Shown: piece after piece, positions 8,609-16,776 of the stretch | Layout of the letters: the number at the start of each line of letters is the position of its first letter | Position numbering within the stretch: the stretch's first letter is position 1 | NCBI RefSeq assembly: GCF_900608595.1 | Contig: NZ_UWYY01000004.1 | Location: 1-64,000, forward strand | Reading direction: 5' to 3' | Source of the DNA: Promicromonospora panici | GTDB lineage: Bacteria > Actinomycetota > Actinomycetes > Actinomycetales > Cellulomonadaceae | Length of the DNA: 64,000 bases | The notes under the pieces: model-generated | Database searches by the model: none | The model's input: the letters and a program-made list of their open reading frames with translations, nothing else | Told to the model about the DNA's origin: nothing | Program-made: the position numbers and the translations under genes

Positions 8609-9541
8609 TTGAAGACCTTCACCCTGCCCGGGACGGAGCTCACCGTCCCGAACGTCGTCCTGGGGCTCATGCGGATCCAGGAGAAGACGGACGAGGAGGT
8701 GCGCACCCTGGTCAAGACAGCCAGGGACGCCGGGATCTCGTTCTTCGACCACGCCGACGTGTACGGCTCCGGCCCGCACGGCTGCGAGAAGCGGTTCGCG
8801 GAGGCGATGCAGCTGACGTCGTCCGAGCGCGAGCAGATCGTGCTCCAGACGAAGGCCGGCATCGTGCGCGAGGGGCCGTACTTCGACTTCTCGTACGAGC
8901 ACATCATCGAGTCCGTGAACGGCTCGCTGGCCGCGCTCGGCACCGACTACATCGACATCCTGCTGCTGCACCGCCCGGACGCGCTCGTCGAGCCCGACGA
9001 GGTGGCGCGCGCGTTCGACGAGCTGTCGGCGTCGGGCAAGGTGCGCTCGTTCGGCGTCTCCAACCACACGCCGGGCCAGATCGAGCTGCTCCGCAAGTCC
9101 GTGTCGCAGCCGGTCGTCGCCAACCAGCTCCAGCTGTCGGTGACGCACGCCCCGCTCGTGGCGCAGGGTGTGGCCGCGAACATGCAGGCGCTGGACCAGT
9201 CGATCAGCCGCGACTCCGGCACGCTCGACTACTGCCGCCTGAACGACATCACGGTGCAGGCCTGGTCGCCGTTCCAGGCCGGGTTCTTCAACGGGGTGTT
9301 CCTCGGCTCGCCGGACTACCCCGAGCTGAACGCCGTGATCGACCGGCTCGCCGCGAAGTACGACGTGCCGGCGATCGCCGTCGCGACCGCCTGGATCACG
9401 CGCCACCCGGCGCAGATGCAGGTAGTGCTCGGTACGACCAACCCGGATCGAGTGGCGGGCGCCGCCCTCGGCTCGGACGTGCCGCTGACCCGCGCGGAGT
9501 GGTACGAGATGTTCCGCACGGCGGGCTACACGGTGCCGTAG
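8609..9541 (+). CDS. Aldo/keto reductase, YdhF-like
   Basis: The start is TTG 8609, supported by AGGAG at 8595-8599. The 310-residue product resembles the YdhF type of aldo/keto reductase. It has 'FFDHADVYGSG' (Asp, Tyr), 'VLQTKAGI' (Lys) and 'ILLLHRPDAL' (His), so the catalytic tetrad is complete. The late 'VVLGTTNPDRVAGA' is the cofactor segment. It is co-oriented with, and only 40 nt after, another AKR of a different subfamily, so the pair is probably one LysR-controlled operon. A large hairpin follows. Confidence 0.9.
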   Translation: MKTFTLPGTELTVPNVVLGLMRIQEKTDEEVRTLVKTARDAGISFFDHADVYGSGPHGCEKRFAEAMQLTSSEREQIVLQTKAGIVREGPYFDFSYEHIIESVNGSLAALGTDYIDILLLHRPDALVEPDEVARAFDELSASGKVRSFGVSNHTPGQIELLRKSVSQPVVANQLQLSVTHAPLVAQGVAANMQALDQSISRDSGTLDYCRLNDITVQAWSPFQAGFFNGVFLGSPDYPELNAVIDRLAAKYDVPAIAVATAWITRHPAQMQVVLGTTNPDRVAGAALGSDVPLTRAEWYEMFRTAGYTVP

Positions 9542-9590
9542 CCCGGTTCGACGCGGCGGCAGCACCTGCCTGCCCTCGGGGGAACGTATG

Positions 9591-9651
9591 CGCCCGGGGA
9601 GAGGTAACGGAGAAGGAGCATTGCTACCTGTCCGTTACCCCTCCCCGGGCG
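9591..9651. terminator. Large hairpin between convergent AKR and LPMO genes
   Basis: A 21-nt left arm (9591-9611) pairs with a right arm (9631-9651) with one mismatch, around a 19-nt loop. On the plus strand a TTTT follows shortly after. It lies 50 nt after the AKR stop and 49 nt before the end of the LPMO gene, so it can act as a bidirectional terminator. Confidence 0.7.
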
Positions 9652-9699
9652 TAGGCATTTTCCTGCGGGCCAGCCCAGCCCAGCCCGGCGCAGCTCACC

Positions 9700-10395
9700 T
9701 CAGCCGAAGACCACGTCCGCGCAGTTGTAGAACGCCTCCGGGCTGTCCGACCGGGTCCAGATCGAGTAGATGATGTGGCGGCCGGACTTGTTCGGCAGCG
9801 TCGCGTCCCAGTAGTACTCGTCACCCTGCGGGCCGCCCGGGCGCAGGGGCGGGTCGGTCACCTCGTTGAACGGCACGGGCTCGAGGTCGTCCCAGGCGAG
9901 CGGCTGGTCCGGGTCCCAGCCGTCCTTGGTGATGTACTGCGACCAGGTGCCCGGGTGCCTGGCCCAGGCGTTGTACTGGAAGGTGATCGTCTGGCCGGCC
10001 GTGAGCGCCGTCGTCGGCCACTGGGTGCCGGGCTCACGGAAGGCGGAGAACGACTCCTGCGGGCCGCACAGGTGCCCGTCCGGGACGACTTCCTGGTGCT
10101 GCCCGTTCGCGTTGCTGAGCAGATTGCCGAACCAGTTGTAGAACGGGTAGTTGCCGTTCACCGCCAGCGCGTTCTGGCACATCGGGTTCTGCGGGTTCAG
10201 GTCCCCGCCCTGCCCGTTCTCGATCCCGTCCACGTAGCACGCGTAGGTGCGGGTGGCGGGGTAGGTGAGGCCGCCGTGGGCGAACGCGGCGGGCGGGTTC
10301 GGCTGCACGACGACGATCGCCGCCGCGGCCAGCAGACCCAGGGCGGCGACCAGCGCCGTCGCCCGGACCCGGCCGAGTGTCTGGTAGAGAGTCAC
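9700..10395 (-). CDS. Secreted AA10 lytic polysaccharide monooxygenase
   Basis: This 231-residue copper enzyme oxidatively cuts crystalline chitin or cellulose outside the cell. GTG 10395 is preferred over an upstream TTG because AAGGAG lies 6 nt before it, while the TTG directly abuts that site. The signal peptide ends 'AAFA', and the next residue, His40, becomes the N-terminal copper ligand. The second brace histidine is His147 in 'ARHPGTW'. The C-terminal 'SPEAFYNCADVVF' is typical of AA10. There is no carbohydrate-binding module, so the mature protein is a lone catalytic domain of about 190 residues. The next gene upstream on the same strand encodes a flavo-oxidase, 94 nt away. Confidence 0.92.
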   Translation of the reverse strand: MTLYQTLGRVRATALVAALGLLAAAAIVVVQPNPPAAFAHGGLTYPATRTYACYVDGIENGQGGDLNPQNPMCQNALAVNGNYPFYNWFGNLLSNANGQHQEVVPDGHLCGPQESFSAFREPGTQWPTTALTAGQTITFQYNAWARHPGTWSQYITKDGWDPDQPLAWDDLEPVPFNEVTDPPLRPGGPQGDEYYWDATLPNKSGRHIIYSIWTRSDSPEAFYNCADVVFG

Positions 10396-10489
10396 GTCCA
10401 ACTCCTTCGTCGGGTACTCCGTGAGATCGGTGTGCTCGATCCTCGGAGCCCGACGAAGGCGGGGACAATCCTCCGTATCGATTAAGCGA

Positions 10490-11899
10490 TCAGGGCGCCA
10501 CGTTGTGGTTCGACGCGAACAGGTTGGCCGGGTCGTACGTCCGCTTCACCTCGCGCAGCCGGGCCAGGGTCGCCTCGGGGTAGGCGTTGCGGACGTCCTG
10601 CTCCGTGGCGGCCCCCATGAAGTTGACGTAGCCACGCTCGCTGACGCCGAGCGCCTCCGCGGTCGACGCCACCCACTCGCTCGCCGCGGGCAGCTCCTCG
10701 ACGGCGAGCGCGCCCCTGAAGACGACGATCATGAAGGCCGGGTCCCGGTGTGCGAAGGCCGTCGCCGCCGGGTCGACCCGCCCGATCGCACCGCCCATGG
10801 CCCGGATGTTCAGTGCGGCGGGGCCGCCCGCCCCGGACACGGCATCGATGGCCGCCGCGGCCCAGGTCTCGTCGGGCGACCACGTGCCCTCGCCGATGAA
10901 TCCGGTCCGCGTGTCCCCCATCGCGCCGGGCGGCGGACCGCCCGCACCCTCGAACATCGCGGGGTAAGGCATCGCCTGGACACCGTCGAGCACCGGCCCG
11001 AGCGCACGCAGCGGGGCGAGCACGTCGTCCGCCTCCGCGGCGGTGCCCGAGTGGACCAGCAGCGCCATGACGATCGGCTTGCCGTGCAGCTCGGCCGGGA
11101 TCATCGGCGCGGGCGGGGCGAGCATCACGTTCACCATGCCCCCGAACTCGTCGGGCCCCTCGGCGAACGCCCGCAGCACAGTGGTGAGCGCCGTTGGCGT
11201 CGGCTCCCAGATCATCATCCCGCCGGTGATCGTGCCCAGCTCGCGCAGGCGCAGGTCCAGGCGGGTCACGACGCCGAAGTTGCCGCCCCCGCCACGCAGC
11301 GCCCAGTAGAGGTCGGGGTTCTCGTCGGCGTTCGCCTGCACCACCCGGCCGTCCGCGAGCGCCACCTCGGCGCCCAGCAGGTTGTCGACGGTGAGGCCGT
11401 CGTGCCGGCTGAGGAAGCCGATCCCCCCGCCGAGCGTGATGCCGCCGACGCCGACCGTTCCCGTGTCGCCGAACCCGGTGGCCAGGCCGTGGGCGCCGGC
11501 CGCGGCGGTGTACGCACCGGCGAGGACGCCGCCCTGCGCGTGCCCGACGCCCGCCGCCTCGTCGATCTCGACGCGGTCCATGAGGCGCAGGTCGAGCACG
11601 AGGCCGCCGTCGACGATCCCGTGCCGGGCCTGGTGGTGGCCGCCGCTGCGCACTGCGAGCGGGAGGCCCGTCTCGCGCGCGACGGCGAGCGCCGCGACCA
11701 CCTCGTCAGTGTTCCGGACGCGCGCGACCGCGGCCGGCGTCCGCTCGGGGCCGCCGACGAACACGGTCGCCGCCTCGGCGAATCCGGCGTCGCCCGGCGT
11801 GAGCAGGCGGTCGCCGAGCGCGGCCGCGAGCGGGGCCAGGGCGCCGTCGAGCGCCTCGGGCGAGAGCTGTGTGCTGGTGTTGGTTCCTTGCGTGGCCAT
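10490..11899 (-). CDS. BBE-type FAD-dependent oxidoreductase
   Basis: A 469-residue flavoprotein of the berberine-bridge-enzyme/PCMH family. The FAD-binding half has 'RSGGHHQARHG' (84-94), where His88 is the expected covalent FAD ligand. It also has the glycine-rich 'TVGVGGITLGGGIGFLSR' and 'LRGGGGNFGVVT'. The C-terminal 'YDPANLFASNHNVAP' is the usual BBE tail. No cysteine sits in the position used for a second covalent FAD bond. No signal peptide is seen, so the protein is probably cytoplasmic. It diverges from a MarR gene over a clear palindrome, and is therefore probably the MarR target. Substrates of this family include sugars, alkaloids and aromatic compounds, so the reaction is unassigned. 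Confidence 0.88.
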   Translation of the reverse strand: MATQGTNTSTQLSPEALDGALAPLAAALGDRLLTPGDAGFAEAATVFVGGPERTPAAVARVRNTDEVVAALAVARETGLPLAVRSGGHHQARHGIVDGGLVLDLRLMDRVEIDEAAGVGHAQGGVLAGAYTAAAGAHGLATGFGDTGTVGVGGITLGGGIGFLSRHDGLTVDNLLGAEVALADGRVVQANADENPDLYWALRGGGGNFGVVTRLDLRLRELGTITGGMMIWEPTPTALTTVLRAFAEGPDEFGGMVNVMLAPPAPMIPAELHGKPIVMALLVHSGTAAEADDVLAPLRALGPVLDGVQAMPYPAMFEGAGGPPPGAMGDTRTGFIGEGTWSPDETWAAAAIDAVSGAGGPAALNIRAMGGAIGRVDPAATAFAHRDPAFMIVVFRGALAVEELPAASEWVASTAEALGVSERGYVNFMGAATEQDVRNAYPEATLARLREVKRTYDPANLFASNHNVAP

Positions 11900-11933
11900 C
11901 GTTGCGCCTCCGAGTAGATACCGAGCTTGCCGT

Positions 11934-11962
11934 GGCTAACGTTAGAGATCTAAGCATTAGCC
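11934..11962. promoter_or_regulatory. Candidate MarR operator (29-bp imperfect palindrome)
   Basis: The segment begins GGCTAACGTTAGA and ends TCTAAGCATTAGCC, so both outer hexamers and the inner TAGA/TCTA match as inverted repeats. It lies between the divergent flavo-oxidase and MarR starts, 35 and 40 nt from them, where a bound repressor would block both promoters. Confidence 0.7.
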
Positions 11963-11989
11963 GTCAATGCATTTCGGCGTCGGCCGAAC

Positions 11990-11995
11990 TACCCT
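11990..11995 (+). promoter_or_regulatory. -10 element for a leaderless marR transcript
   Basis: TACCCT lies 6 nt before ATG 12002, with no ribosome site between. The MarR palindrome sits 27 nt upstream, in the -35 region. Confidence 0.5.
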
Positions 11996-12001
11996 CGGTC
12001 C

Positions 12002-12541
12002 ATGCAATCAAGCGGGCAGCCCGACGGCGAACCAGGCGGCACGAATCACCCGGCACGGCCGAGCCGGCCCGGGCTGCTCCCGGTCGTGCCCACGATGTGG
12101 CAGTCCGTGCAGCGCGTCATGCGCGCGTTCGACGCGCTGCTCTCCGAGCACGGCGGCAGCTGGCAGGTCTGGCACATCCTGCTCGCGCTGCACCAGGGCA
12201 CGCCGGCCACCCAGCGTGAGCTCGCGTACGCCGTCGGCATCCGCGAGGCCACCCTGACGCACCACCTGCGCGGCATGGAGGACCGCGGGCTCGTGGTCCG
12301 CACCCGCGAGGAGTCGAACCGCAGGGTGCAGCGCATCGAGGTCACCGAGGCGGGTGAGAGGCTCTATCAAGAGCTCAAGTCCGCGGCGATCGGGTTCGAC
12401 CGGACGCTGCGGAACGCGATCGGCACAGAGGAGGCGGACGTCGGTGCCTTTCTGGACACGATCGGCCGCGTCGCCGAGTCCGTGCCCGACCGCGGGCACG
12501 GACCGCTCCCGGAGGGCTGGCCGGGCAACCGCCAGAAGTAG
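12002..12541 (+). CDS. MarR-family transcriptional regulator
   Basis: The 179-residue protein has the MarR winged HTH in the middle: 'TQRELAYAVGIREATLTHHL' as the recognition region and 'RTREESNRRVQRIEVTEAGE' as the wing. The N-terminal extension of about 30 residues is proline- and glycine-rich and probably disordered. It diverges from a BBE-type flavo-oxidase and is followed by a DHA2-type exporter. An oxidase, a pump and a MarR sensor together suggest response to a small phenolic or drug-like molecule. A 29-bp palindrome in the shared promoter is the likely binding site. Confidence 0.9.
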   Translation: MQSSGQPDGEPGGTNHPARPSRPGLLPVVPTMWQSVQRVMRAFDALLSEHGGSWQVWHILLALHQGTPATQRELAYAVGIREATLTHHLRGMEDRGLVVRTREESNRRVQRIEVTEAGERLYQELKSAAIGFDRTLRNAIGTEEADVGAFLDTIGRVAESVPDRGHGPLPEGWPGNRQK

Positions 12542-12551
12542 GCAGCGGAGC

Positions 12552-12577
12552 GGGGCACCGGGAATATGTGGTGCCCC
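12552..12577 (+). terminator. Hairpin after marR
   Basis: GGGGCACC (12552-12559) pairs perfectly with GGTGCCCC (12570-12577) around a 10-nt loop. It starts 10 nt after the MarR stop. There is no T-run, so it may only attenuate transcription or stabilise RNA. Confidence 0.45.
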
Positions 12578-12591
12578 AGGCAACTTTGTAT

Positions 12592-12607
12592 GTGTCGTGC
12601 AGCACAC
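12592..12607. promoter_or_regulatory. Palindrome just before the MFS exporter
   Basis: The 16-bp site GTGTCGTGCAGCACAC matches its reverse complement at 12 of 16 positions and lies 15 nt before ATG 12623. A regulator bound here would sit over the leader. It does not resemble the larger palindrome upstream of marR, so a different protein may bind it. Confidence 0.35.
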
Positions 12608-12622
12608 CCGGGAGCCCCAGAC

Positions 12623-14068
12623 ATGACCGCACCATCCACCAGCACCACGGACACGCGGCTCGGGCTGCGCGGCGACCGGGGCCCGATCCTCGGCGCATTG
12701 ATGCTCTCCACCTCGCTCGTCGCGCTGGACGTCACGATCCTCGCGACCGCCTCGACCACCGTCGCGCGCGAGCTCGGGGCGTTCGAGCAGGTCCCGTGGC
12801 TGTTCTCGGCGTACACGCTGGCGCAGGCCGTGACCGTCCCCCTGTACGGCCGCCTGGCGGACGTGTTCGGGCGCAAGCGCGTGATGATGCTCGGGATCGG
12901 GTTGTTCCTGCTCGGCTCGGTGCTGTGCGCCGTCGCCTGGAGCATGCCCGCGCTCATCTGGTTCCGCGTGCTGCAGGGCCTGGGCGCCGGCGCGATCCTG
13001 CCGATGTCCATGACCATCGCCAGCGACATCTACAGCCTCGCCGAGCGCGCCAAGATCCAGGGCTACCTCGCGAGCGTGTGGGCCGCGTCGTCGGTTCTCG
13101 GCCCCACCCTCGGCGGCGTGTTCAGCCAGTTCGTCAGCTGGCGCTGGATCTTCTGGGTCAACGTGCCGATCGCCGCCGTCGCGGCCGTCGTCCTCTGGCG
13201 CCGGTTCCAGGAGAAGGCGCGCGAGGGTGAGCGCGAGCCGATCGACTACCTCGGCGCCGTCCTGCTGACGGGCGGGAGCACGGCCCTGGTGCTGGGCCTG
13301 CTCGAGGGCGGGCACGCGTGGGGCTGGGCGTCGGTGGAGTCGGTGGGGATCTTCGTCGCCGCGGCGGTGCTGCTCGCGGGGTTCGTCGTGTCCGCCCGCA
13401 GGAGCGCGCACCCGATCTTCGACCTGGGCCTGCTGCGGCGCCGGGTGGTCGGGGCGTCGACGGCGGCCGGGCTGGCGGTCGGCGTCATCACGCTCGGCCT
13501 GTCCACGTACGTGCCCATCTACGCGCAGGGCGTGCTCGGCGTCGGGCCGCTCGTGGCGGGCTTCGCGCTGGCCGCGCTCCTGGTCGGCTGGCCGCTGGCG
13601 GCCACGCTGTCCGGCCGGGTCTACCTGGCGATCGGGTTCCGCTGGACCGCCGTCATCGGCGCGGTGATCGTCCTGCTCGGCGCCCTGCTCACGCTCGGCC
13701 TCGGCACCGGCTCCCAGGTCTGGCACATCTCCGCCGCTGTCTTCGTGATCGGGCTGGGTATGGGCCTCGTGGCCGTGCCGACGCTGCTGGCCGCACAGCA
13801 CAGCGTGGGCTGGAACGAGCGCGGCGCGGTGACGGCCACCAACATGTTCTCCCGGTCGATCGGGCAGGCGGTGGGCGTCGCCGCGCTCGGCGCCGTCGTC
13901 AACGCCGTGACCACGGTCGGGGCGGACGGGACGCCCGAAGGCCCGGGCCTGGCCACCGCCATGCACCTCGTGTTCTGGTGCGTGGTCGGCACCGCGGTGC
14001 TGATGATCGGCACCGTGCTCCTGCTCCCGCGCGACAACCCGAAGGACGCTCAGCCGGCGACGTCGTGA
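12623..14068 (+). CDS. MFS drug exporter, DHA2 (14-TMS) family
   Basis: The 481-residue protein is hydrophobic throughout, with about 14 predicted helices. It shows the DHA2 signatures: 'LDVTILATASTTVARELGAF' in helix 1, 'LYGRLADVFGRKRVMMLGIG' in the loop 2-3 region, and 'RVLQGLGAGAILPMSMTIAS' (motif C-like). It probably exports a drug or toxic metabolite by proton antiport. ATG 12623 is chosen because GGGAG lies 8 nt upstream; an earlier ATG at 12566 would add 19 unlikely residues. It follows marR on the same strand, which suggests MarR-linked control. Its stop overlaps a degenerate flavoprotein gene. Confidence 0.9.
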   Translation: MTAPSTSTTDTRLGLRGDRGPILGALMLSTSLVALDVTILATASTTVARELGAFEQVPWLFSAYTLAQAVTVPLYGRLADVFGRKRVMMLGIGLFLLGSVLCAVAWSMPALIWFRVLQGLGAGAILPMSMTIASDIYSLAERAKIQGYLASVWAASSVLGPTLGGVFSQFVSWRWIFWVNVPIAAVAAVVLWRRFQEKAREGEREPIDYLGAVLLTGGSTALVLGLLEGGHAWGWASVESVGIFVAAAVLLAGFVVSARRSAHPIFDLGLLRRRVVGASTAAGLAVGVITLGLSTYVPIYAQGVLGVGPLVAGFALAALLVGWPLAATLSGRVYLAIGFRWTAVIGAVIVLLGALLTLGLGTGSQVWHISAAVFVIGLGMGLVAVPTLLAAQHSVGWNERGAVTATNMFSRSIGQAVGVAALGAVVNAVTTVGADGTPEGPGLATAMHLVFWCVVGTAVLMIGTVLLLPRDNPKDAQPATS

Positions 14069-14745
14069 TCGGCGGCGGCCCGGCCGGGCTGCAGGCCGCG
14101 CTCACGCTCGGCCGCATGCACCGCCGCACGCTGCTGCTCGACTCGGGCGAGTACCGCAACGCGCCCGCCGAGCACATGCACAACTTCGTGACGCACGACG
14201 GCACCCCGCCGGCCGAGTTCCGCGCGGCGGCCCGCGCCGAGCTCGCCGCCTACACGACGGTGACCGTCCGGGGGACGGCGGCGTCCGCCGTCGGGCGGGA
14301 CGGCGACGAGTTCCGGGTCGAGCTCGGCCCCGATGCGCGGGCCGACGGCGGCGAGCTCGACCCGGCCATCCGTGCCCAGCTCGACGACGCCGGGGTCGCG
14401 GTCCGACTCCAAGCCGTCAAGGAGCTGATGCCGAGCGCCGCAGGGGCCACCGTGTCGTTCGCCGATGGTCCCGACGAGGAGGTGGGCGGCGTGTTCGTCG
14501 CCGCCGAGCTCGGCCAGCGCGCCCCGTTCGCGGAGCAGCTCGGGCTGGGCCTCCTGCCGTCGGGCGCCGTCGAGGTCGACGCGACGGGGCGTACGAGCGT
14601 GCCGGGGGTGTTCGCCGCGGGCGACATGGCGCACACGTCGGCGACGCCGATGCCGCTCGCGTCGGTGCTCACGGCGGCGGCGTCAGGCCTGGTCGCCGCA
14701 GCCTCGCTGGACGGCCACCTGCTGGCCGCCGACCACCCCTCCTGA
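14065..14745 (+). CDS. Internally deleted thioredoxin-reductase-like flavoprotein
   Basis: The frame reads 'VIGGGPAGLQAALTLGRM' from a GTG that overlaps the exporter stop (GTGA), so about six normal N-terminal residues are missing. The FAD half continues with 'LLLDSGEYRNAPAEHMHNF'. After 'GDEFRVELG' the protein jumps to what looks like the distal part of the family. The NADPH-binding domain and the redox CxxC motif are both absent. The end has the usual FAD segment 'SVPGVFAAGDMAHTSATP'. At 226 residues it is 80-100 shorter than intact relatives. It can bind FAD in principle, but the standard reductase reaction is unlikely. It may be a decaying gene kept in frame by translational coupling. Confidence 0.65.
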   Translation: MIGGGPAGLQAALTLGRMHRRTLLLDSGEYRNAPAEHMHNFVTHDGTPPAEFRAAARAELAAYTTVTVRGTAASAVGRDGDEFRVELGPDARADGGELDPAIRAQLDDAGVAVRLQAVKELMPSAAGATVSFADGPDEEVGGVFVAAELGQRAPFAEQLGLGLLPSGAVEVDATGRTSVPGVFAAGDMAHTSATPMPLASVLTAAASGLVAAASLDGHLLAADHPS

Positions 14746-14748
14746 CGG

Positions 14749-16707
14749 TCAGGCGCTGGCGCTCTCGCGGAGGGTGCGGCGTTCGGCCTCGATCCTCAGG
14801 AGCTCCTCGAACGCCGCCTGGTAGGTCTCGGTGTCCGCCGGGTCGAGGCGCTGCAGGCGGCTGCGCGCGTCGGCGACCCGCCGCATCAGCCCCATGTCGA
14901 GCACACGGTGCACGACCCCCTCGACGAACGCGGGGACGGCCGCCTCCCGGTCCTCGGGGAGCGATGCCACCGACAGCTGCGTGACGATGCCCGCCACCGT
15001 CTCCGAGGCCTGCTCCAGCACTGCGCCGACCCATTGCGCCGCGGACACGTCACGCCCGGCCGCCGCTCCCCCGGCCGCCCGGATCGCCGTGTGCACGGCC
15101 CGCCAGGCGGGTACGGAGAACGCGTCCTCGCCCAGCGTGTCGAACGACGCGGGCACGTGCTGCGGGTACTGCAGCACGGCCACGAGCGCGAGCCGCTCGT
15201 CGCGGGCCACCGGGTCGCGCGGATCGGGGGCGGGCAGCTGGGGAACGCCGCCCGTCGTCGGTCGCTCGCTCGAGCCCGACGGCCGACCGTCCCCGTCCTG
15301 CCCACCGCGCGCGCCCTGCGTCGGGGGTGCCTCGCGGAGCGACGGCGTGCTCGCCGCACGCGACACCTCCCGCGCGACGGCGCGCTCGTCAGTGCCGATC
15401 CAGCCCGCCAGCAGACGCGCGTACTCGGGACGCAGCGCAGTGTCCCGGATACCCGCGATGATCGGTGCGGCGGCGCGCAGGGCGCCGACCCGGCCCTCCG
15501 CCGTGTTCAGGTCGAACTCGTCGAGCTTGCTGCGCACCACGAACTGGAACAGCGGGACCCGGCCGTCCACCAGTGCCCGCACGGCCTCCGGGCCGTTCGC
15601 CATGCGCAGGTCGCACGGGTCCATCCCGCTGGGCTCGACCGCGACGAACGTCTGGGCGAAGAACCGCTGGTCCTCGCCGTACGCGCGCACCGCCGCCTGC
15701 TGACCGGCCGCGTCGCCGTCGAACGTGAAGATGATCTCGCCGCCGAGCGACGCACCGGACTTGAGCTGGAGGCCGCCGCCCGCCGTCGTGTCGCCGAGCA
15801 GGCGCCGCACCACCTTGGCGTGGTCGGCACCGAAGGCCGTACCGCACGTGGCCACCGCCGTCGTCACGCCGGACAGGTGCGCGGCCATGACGTCCGTGTA
15901 CCCCTCGACCACCACCACACGCTTGCCCTTGGCGATCTCCCGTTTGGCGAGGTCGATGCCGTACAGCACGTGCGACTTCTTGTAGAGGCTGGTCTCGGGG
16001 GTGTTGAGGTACTTGGGCCCCTGGTCGTCCTCGAACAGGCGGCGCGCGCCGAAGCCGATCACGGCACCCGTCACGTCACGGATGGGCCACATGACCCGGC
16101 CGCGGAACCGGTCGTAGATACCGCGCTGGCCCTGCGACATCAGCCCGCTCGCGACCAGCTCCGCCTGCGTGAAGCCGCGGCCCTGCAGGTGGCGCTGCAG
16201 CGCGTCCCAGCCCTTGGGGGCGAACCCCACGCCGAACCGCTCGGCGTCGGCCCGGTCGAAGCTGCGCTCGGCGAGGAACGCGCGCGCCGCGGCGGCGTCG
16301 GGGCCCATGAGCTGCTCGGCGTAGAACTCCGCGGCGACCCGGTTGGCCTCCAGCAGGCGCTGGCGCTTGCCCGGCTCCTCGCGCGGACGGGCCGAACCGC
16401 CCTCCTCGTAGCGCAGCTGCACGCCGGTCTTGCCCGCCAGGTACTCGATGGCCTCGGTGAAGCTCAGCCCGTCCATCTTCATGACGAACTCGATGACGTC
16501 GCCGCCCTCGCCGCACCCGAAGCAGTGGTACCGCCCGACGCTGGGCCGCACGTTGAAGCTGGGGCTGCGCTCGTCGTGGAAGGGGCACAGGCCCACCAAC
16601 GCGCCCACCCCGGCGGGCTTGAGGGTCACGTGCGCCGAGACGATCTCGTCGATCCGCGCGCGCTCGCGGACGAGGTCCACATCCTCACGTCTGATCAGCC
16701 CGGCCAC
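14749..16707 (-). CDS. dnaG: DNA primase DnaG
   Basis: This enzyme makes RNA primers for DNA replication. The 652-residue protein has the CHC2 zinc finger (Cys41, His44, Cys62, Cys65). It also has a Toprim catalytic core ('VVVVEGYTDVMAAH' and 'FDGDAAGQ') and a long C-terminal helicase-interaction region after a proline/glycine-rich linker near 'TQGARGGQDGDGRPSG'. GTG 16707 is the start because the conserved 'LIRREDVDLVRERARIDEIV' follows at once and TAGACT lies 7 nt upstream. An upstream GTG at 16755 would add 16 unsupported residues. It is convergent with the flavoprotein remnant, with only 3 nt between stops. Confidence 0.96.
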   Translation of the reverse strand: MAGLIRREDVDLVRERARIDEIVSAHVTLKPAGVGALVGLCPFHDERSPSFNVRPSVGRYHCFGCGEGGDVIEFVMKMDGLSFTEAIEYLAGKTGVQLRYEEGGSARPREEPGKRQRLLEANRVAAEFYAEQLMGPDAAAARAFLAERSFDRADAERFGVGFAPKGWDALQRHLQGRGFTQAELVASGLMSQGQRGIYDRFRGRVMWPIRDVTGAVIGFGARRLFEDDQGPKYLNTPETSLYKKSHVLYGIDLAKREIAKGKRVVVVEGYTDVMAAHLSGVTTAVATCGTAFGADHAKVVRRLLGDTTAGGGLQLKSGASLGGEIIFTFDGDAAGQQAAVRAYGEDQRFFAQTFVAVEPSGMDPCDLRMANGPEAVRALVDGRVPLFQFVVRSKLDEFDLNTAEGRVGALRAAAPIIAGIRDTALRPEYARLLAGWIGTDERAVAREVSRAASTPSLREAPPTQGARGGQDGDGRPSGSSERPTTGGVPQLPAPDPRDPVARDERLALVAVLQYPQHVPASFDTLGEDAFSVPAWRAVHTAIRAAGGAAAGRDVSAAQWVGAVLEQASETVAGIVTQLSVASLPEDREAAVPAFVEGVVHRVLDMGLMRRVADARSRLQRLDPADTETYQAAFEELLRIEAERRTLRESASA

Positions 16708-16714
16708 GCCCTGA

Positions 16715-16720
16715 AGTCTA
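16715..16720 (-). promoter_or_regulatory. -10 element for a leaderless dnaG transcript
   Basis: TAGACT on the minus strand ends 7 nt before GTG 16707. The preceding bases contain no Shine-Dalgarno, so dnaG is probably read from a leaderless mRNA. Confidence 0.6.
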
Positions 16721-16776
16721 TGCTCGCGCGCCGGGGCGGCGGTGCCGCCGTCCACACCCCCGACGGCGTCGCGGGC

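Noticed and set aside
12566..12622. Upstream ATG 12566 as the exporter start
   Set aside because: It would add a Cys/Arg-rich peptide unlike any exporter and has no ribosome site, whereas ATG 12623 has GGGAG at good spacing.
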